6,970 bases of DNA from Rickettsiales bacterium (GTDB taxonomy: Bacteria > Pseudomonadota > Alphaproteobacteria > Rickettsiales > UBA1997): contig CANDYP010000078.1 of the NCBI GenBank assembly GCA_947425005.1, forward strand, positions 1-6,970, given 5' to 3'. The position numbers were made by a program, and so were the translations under genes. Below are positions 5,670 to 6,970 of this stretch, one piece after another. The notes beneath the pieces were generated by a model. The model ran no database searches. It saw nothing but the letters and a program-made list of their open reading frames with translations, and was not told the DNA's origin. Within the stretch, counting starts at the first letter, position 1. Each line of letters opens with the position of its first letter.

Positions 5670-6617
5670 ATGAAAAAAACTTTTTCTTCAAAAAAGTCAG
5701 CGTTCTCACTGATTGAGTTGTCAATTGTATTGATCATCATCGGTTTGTTAATTGCAGGCATCACAGGCGGTGCAAGTTTGATTAAGAACTCAGAATTACG
5801 TTCTGCAATGGGTGAGGCTAGAGGATACGCGGTTGCAGTGAACGGATTTTACTCACAATATGCTTACTTACCGGGTGACTACCCATCTGGAGCTACATCA
5901 TCAGCAGGTATTGCTGGATCTGTTACCAATGCTGGTGCAACTACTACAGCTACCGGTGGAAATGGTAGAATAGAATATTACGCTGCTGACGTTGTAAGCT
6001 CAGCAAGCTCTACATCGGTATGCGGAAATACTACCGGTATTGCCAAATGTTACTCAGAAAGTGTTGCTGCTTGGAGTCAACTAATTGCCACTGGTAGTAT
6101 TGATGCAACTACAGCTCTTACTTACTTAGCGTCCACTTCGATTCAGGTTCCAGGAACTAACATGCCCGCATCAAAAATTAAATTTGCCGGCTGGCATTTT
6201 GATTACCGTACTCACGTCGTTGCTACTAGTGGCGCCGCATTTAATACTGCCGCCCCTAGTACAGCTGGATATGCCTTTGTCGTTAATGAAGGTGGGGTTG
6301 CATCTCCTCAAAATGTTGTAGTGCTAACCGGTAATACCGCCAGCTCTACAGCTGCGCTTACATTGGTAAACGGTGTTAATCCGATAGCTAGAGCTGCTCT
6401 TACTGGTCCTGACGCTCTTGCAATCGATATTAAAATTGATGACGGTAAAGCAAATACTGGTAAAGTTAGAGGGGTTAATGCGCTAGGTACAGTTGGTGGA
6501 ACTGATACTACTGTTGCATGCTTCACTGTTTCAGAAACTGCTGTAACTGATTATATCGTAACTGCTCCAACTACAAAAGTTTGCGCTCTTTCGTTCCAAG
6601 TTGATGTTAATTCATAA
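5670..6617 (+). CDS. Type IV prepilin-like protein (first of a tandem pair)
   Basis: The 315-residue protein has a class III prepilin signal: a basic leader (MKKTFSSKKSA, 11 residues), then FSLIELSIVLIIIGLLIAG (12-30), the methylation/assembly helix with the essential glutamate at +5 of the mature form (E16). Predicted cleavage is A11/F12, with Ala rather than the usual Gly at -1. A helical stretch (about 31-64) leads to LPGDY (67-71), a motif frequent in pseudopilins. The rest is rich in A, T, S, G and V, has very few charges, and carries two cysteine pairs (C118/C127 and C284/C305) that could form disulfides. DALAIDIKIDDGKANTGKVR (248-267) is the best-defined distal motif. The protein is probably exported and assembled into a fibre or pseudopilus. 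Whether it is a major pilin, minor pilin or type II secretion pseudopilin cannot be decided here. A paralogue follows 51 bp later. Confidence 0.88.
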   Translation: MKKTFSSKKSAFSLIELSIVLIIIGLLIAGITGGASLIKNSELRSAMGEARGYAVAVNGFYSQYAYLPGDYPSGATSSAGIAGSVTNAGATTTATGGNGRIEYYAADVVSSASSTSVCGNTTGIAKCYSESVAAWSQLIATGSIDATTALTYLASTSIQVPGTNMPASKIKFAGWHFDYRTHVVATSGAAFNTAAPSTAGYAFVVNEGGVASPQNVVVLTGNTASSTAALTLVNGVNPIARAALTGPDALAIDIKIDDGKANTGKVRGVNALGTVGGTDTTVACFTVSETAVTDYIVTAPTTKVCALSFQVDVNS

Positions 6618-6668
6618 TCCTGACGAACTAGTTACTCTTCAAAAATTTAAAAATTTAATCTTACAAAT

Positions 6669-6970
6669 ATGAAAAAATTCTCTTCAAAAAAATCAGCATT
6701 CTCATTGATCGAGTTGTCGATCGTGTTGATCATCATTGGTTTGTTAATCGCTGGTATCACCGGCGGTGCAAGCTTGATCAAAAACTCAGAACTTCGCTCA
6801 GCAATTGGCGAAGCTAGAGGTTACGCTGTTGCAGTTAATGGGTTCTACTCGCAATACAATGCTCTACCGGGTGACTATCCTAAGGCAATTGCTGGATCAA
6901 CTATTTATTCTGCTGCCACCACTGGAAATGGAGACAATGGTAGAATTGAATATTGGGCATCTGATGTTAT
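6669..6970 (+). CDS. Second prepilin-like paralogue, 3' end beyond the window
   Basis: An ATG at 6669 opens a frame that runs to the window edge (100 complete codons). The leader and helix (MKKFSSKKSA then FSLIELSIVLIIIGLLIAG) are identical to the upstream gene except for one deleted Thr. Over the first 71 residues 68 match, the differences being M to I and A-Y to N-A just before LPGDY. After that the sequences diverge (PKAIAGSTIYSAATTG here) and re-converge at NGRIEYWASDV. The start context ACAAATATGAAAAAA is shared by both genes and contains no Shine-Dalgarno. Cleavage is again predicted after Ala (SA/FSLIE). It is a tandem duplicate, probably transcribed with its neighbour; its C-terminal part, cysteines and length are not visible. 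Confidence 0.85.
   Translation, partial: MKKFSSKKSAFSLIELSIVLIIIGLLIAGITGGASLIKNSELRSAIGEARGYAVAVNGFYSQYNALPGDYPKAIAGSTIYSAATTGNGDNGRIEYWASDV

Noticed and set aside
5576..5764. Minus-strand open frame across the prepilin start
   Set aside because: Low-complexity antisense of the prepilin leader; it also covers the candidate promoter and has no supporting signals.

Overview
The window is about 7 kb of a moderately AT-rich bacterial chromosome. It carries nine protein-coding genes (one cut by the window end) and a small family of G/C-tract palindromic repeats. The gene set suggests an alphaproteobacterium, possibly Rickettsiales-related: HemJ-type protoporphyrinogen oxidase, a membrane-anchored mitochondrial-like class I cytochrome c (CycM type) and prepilin-like proteins. 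This placement is inferred from gene content and was not tested by phylogeny. Only one of the nine genes (greA) has a clear Shine-Dalgarno sequence; the others start after A/T-rich leaders.

Layout. Positions 1-154 hold repeats: a GC-tract hairpin, one copy of a shared repeat arm, and three tandem TCAGTCC units that run into the end of the first gene. On the minus strand, hemJ (1161-727) is followed 11 bp later by a VanX/DdpX-type D-Ala-D-Ala dipeptidase gene (715-149). Divergent from hemJ, on the plus strand, are prs (PRPP synthetase, 1256-2188) and, 15 bp on, cycM (2204-2734). The 207-bp gap after cycM contains a 102-nt near-perfect palindrome (2757-2858) sharing its outer arm with the repeat at 74-100. 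Next come a divergent prepilin peptidase gene (2942-3700), ahcY (adenosylhomocysteinase of the short, insert-free class, 3770-5065) and greA (5082-5558). The right end has two tandem prepilin-like genes: a complete 315-residue one (5670-6617) and a paralogue starting at 6669 that leaves the window.

How it fits together. Most genes are housekeeping: heme oxidation (HemJ), a heme-carrying electron shuttle (CycM), PRPP supply, SAH recycling, transcript-cleavage factor GreA and peptidoglycan dipeptide salvage. The accessory element is the surface-fibre part: the peptidase could process the two prepilins less than 3 kb away. The most notable observations are (i) the tandem prepilin pair, with a nearly invariant first ~71 residues, heavily diverged synonymous sites and a variable exposed region; (ii) the prepilin peptidase whose GxGD-type catalytic motif is degenerate although both aspartates remain; and (iii) the modular palindromic repeat placed just after the 3' ends of two unrelated genes. 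No CRISPR array, tRNA, rRNA, transposase or obvious new defence system is visible.
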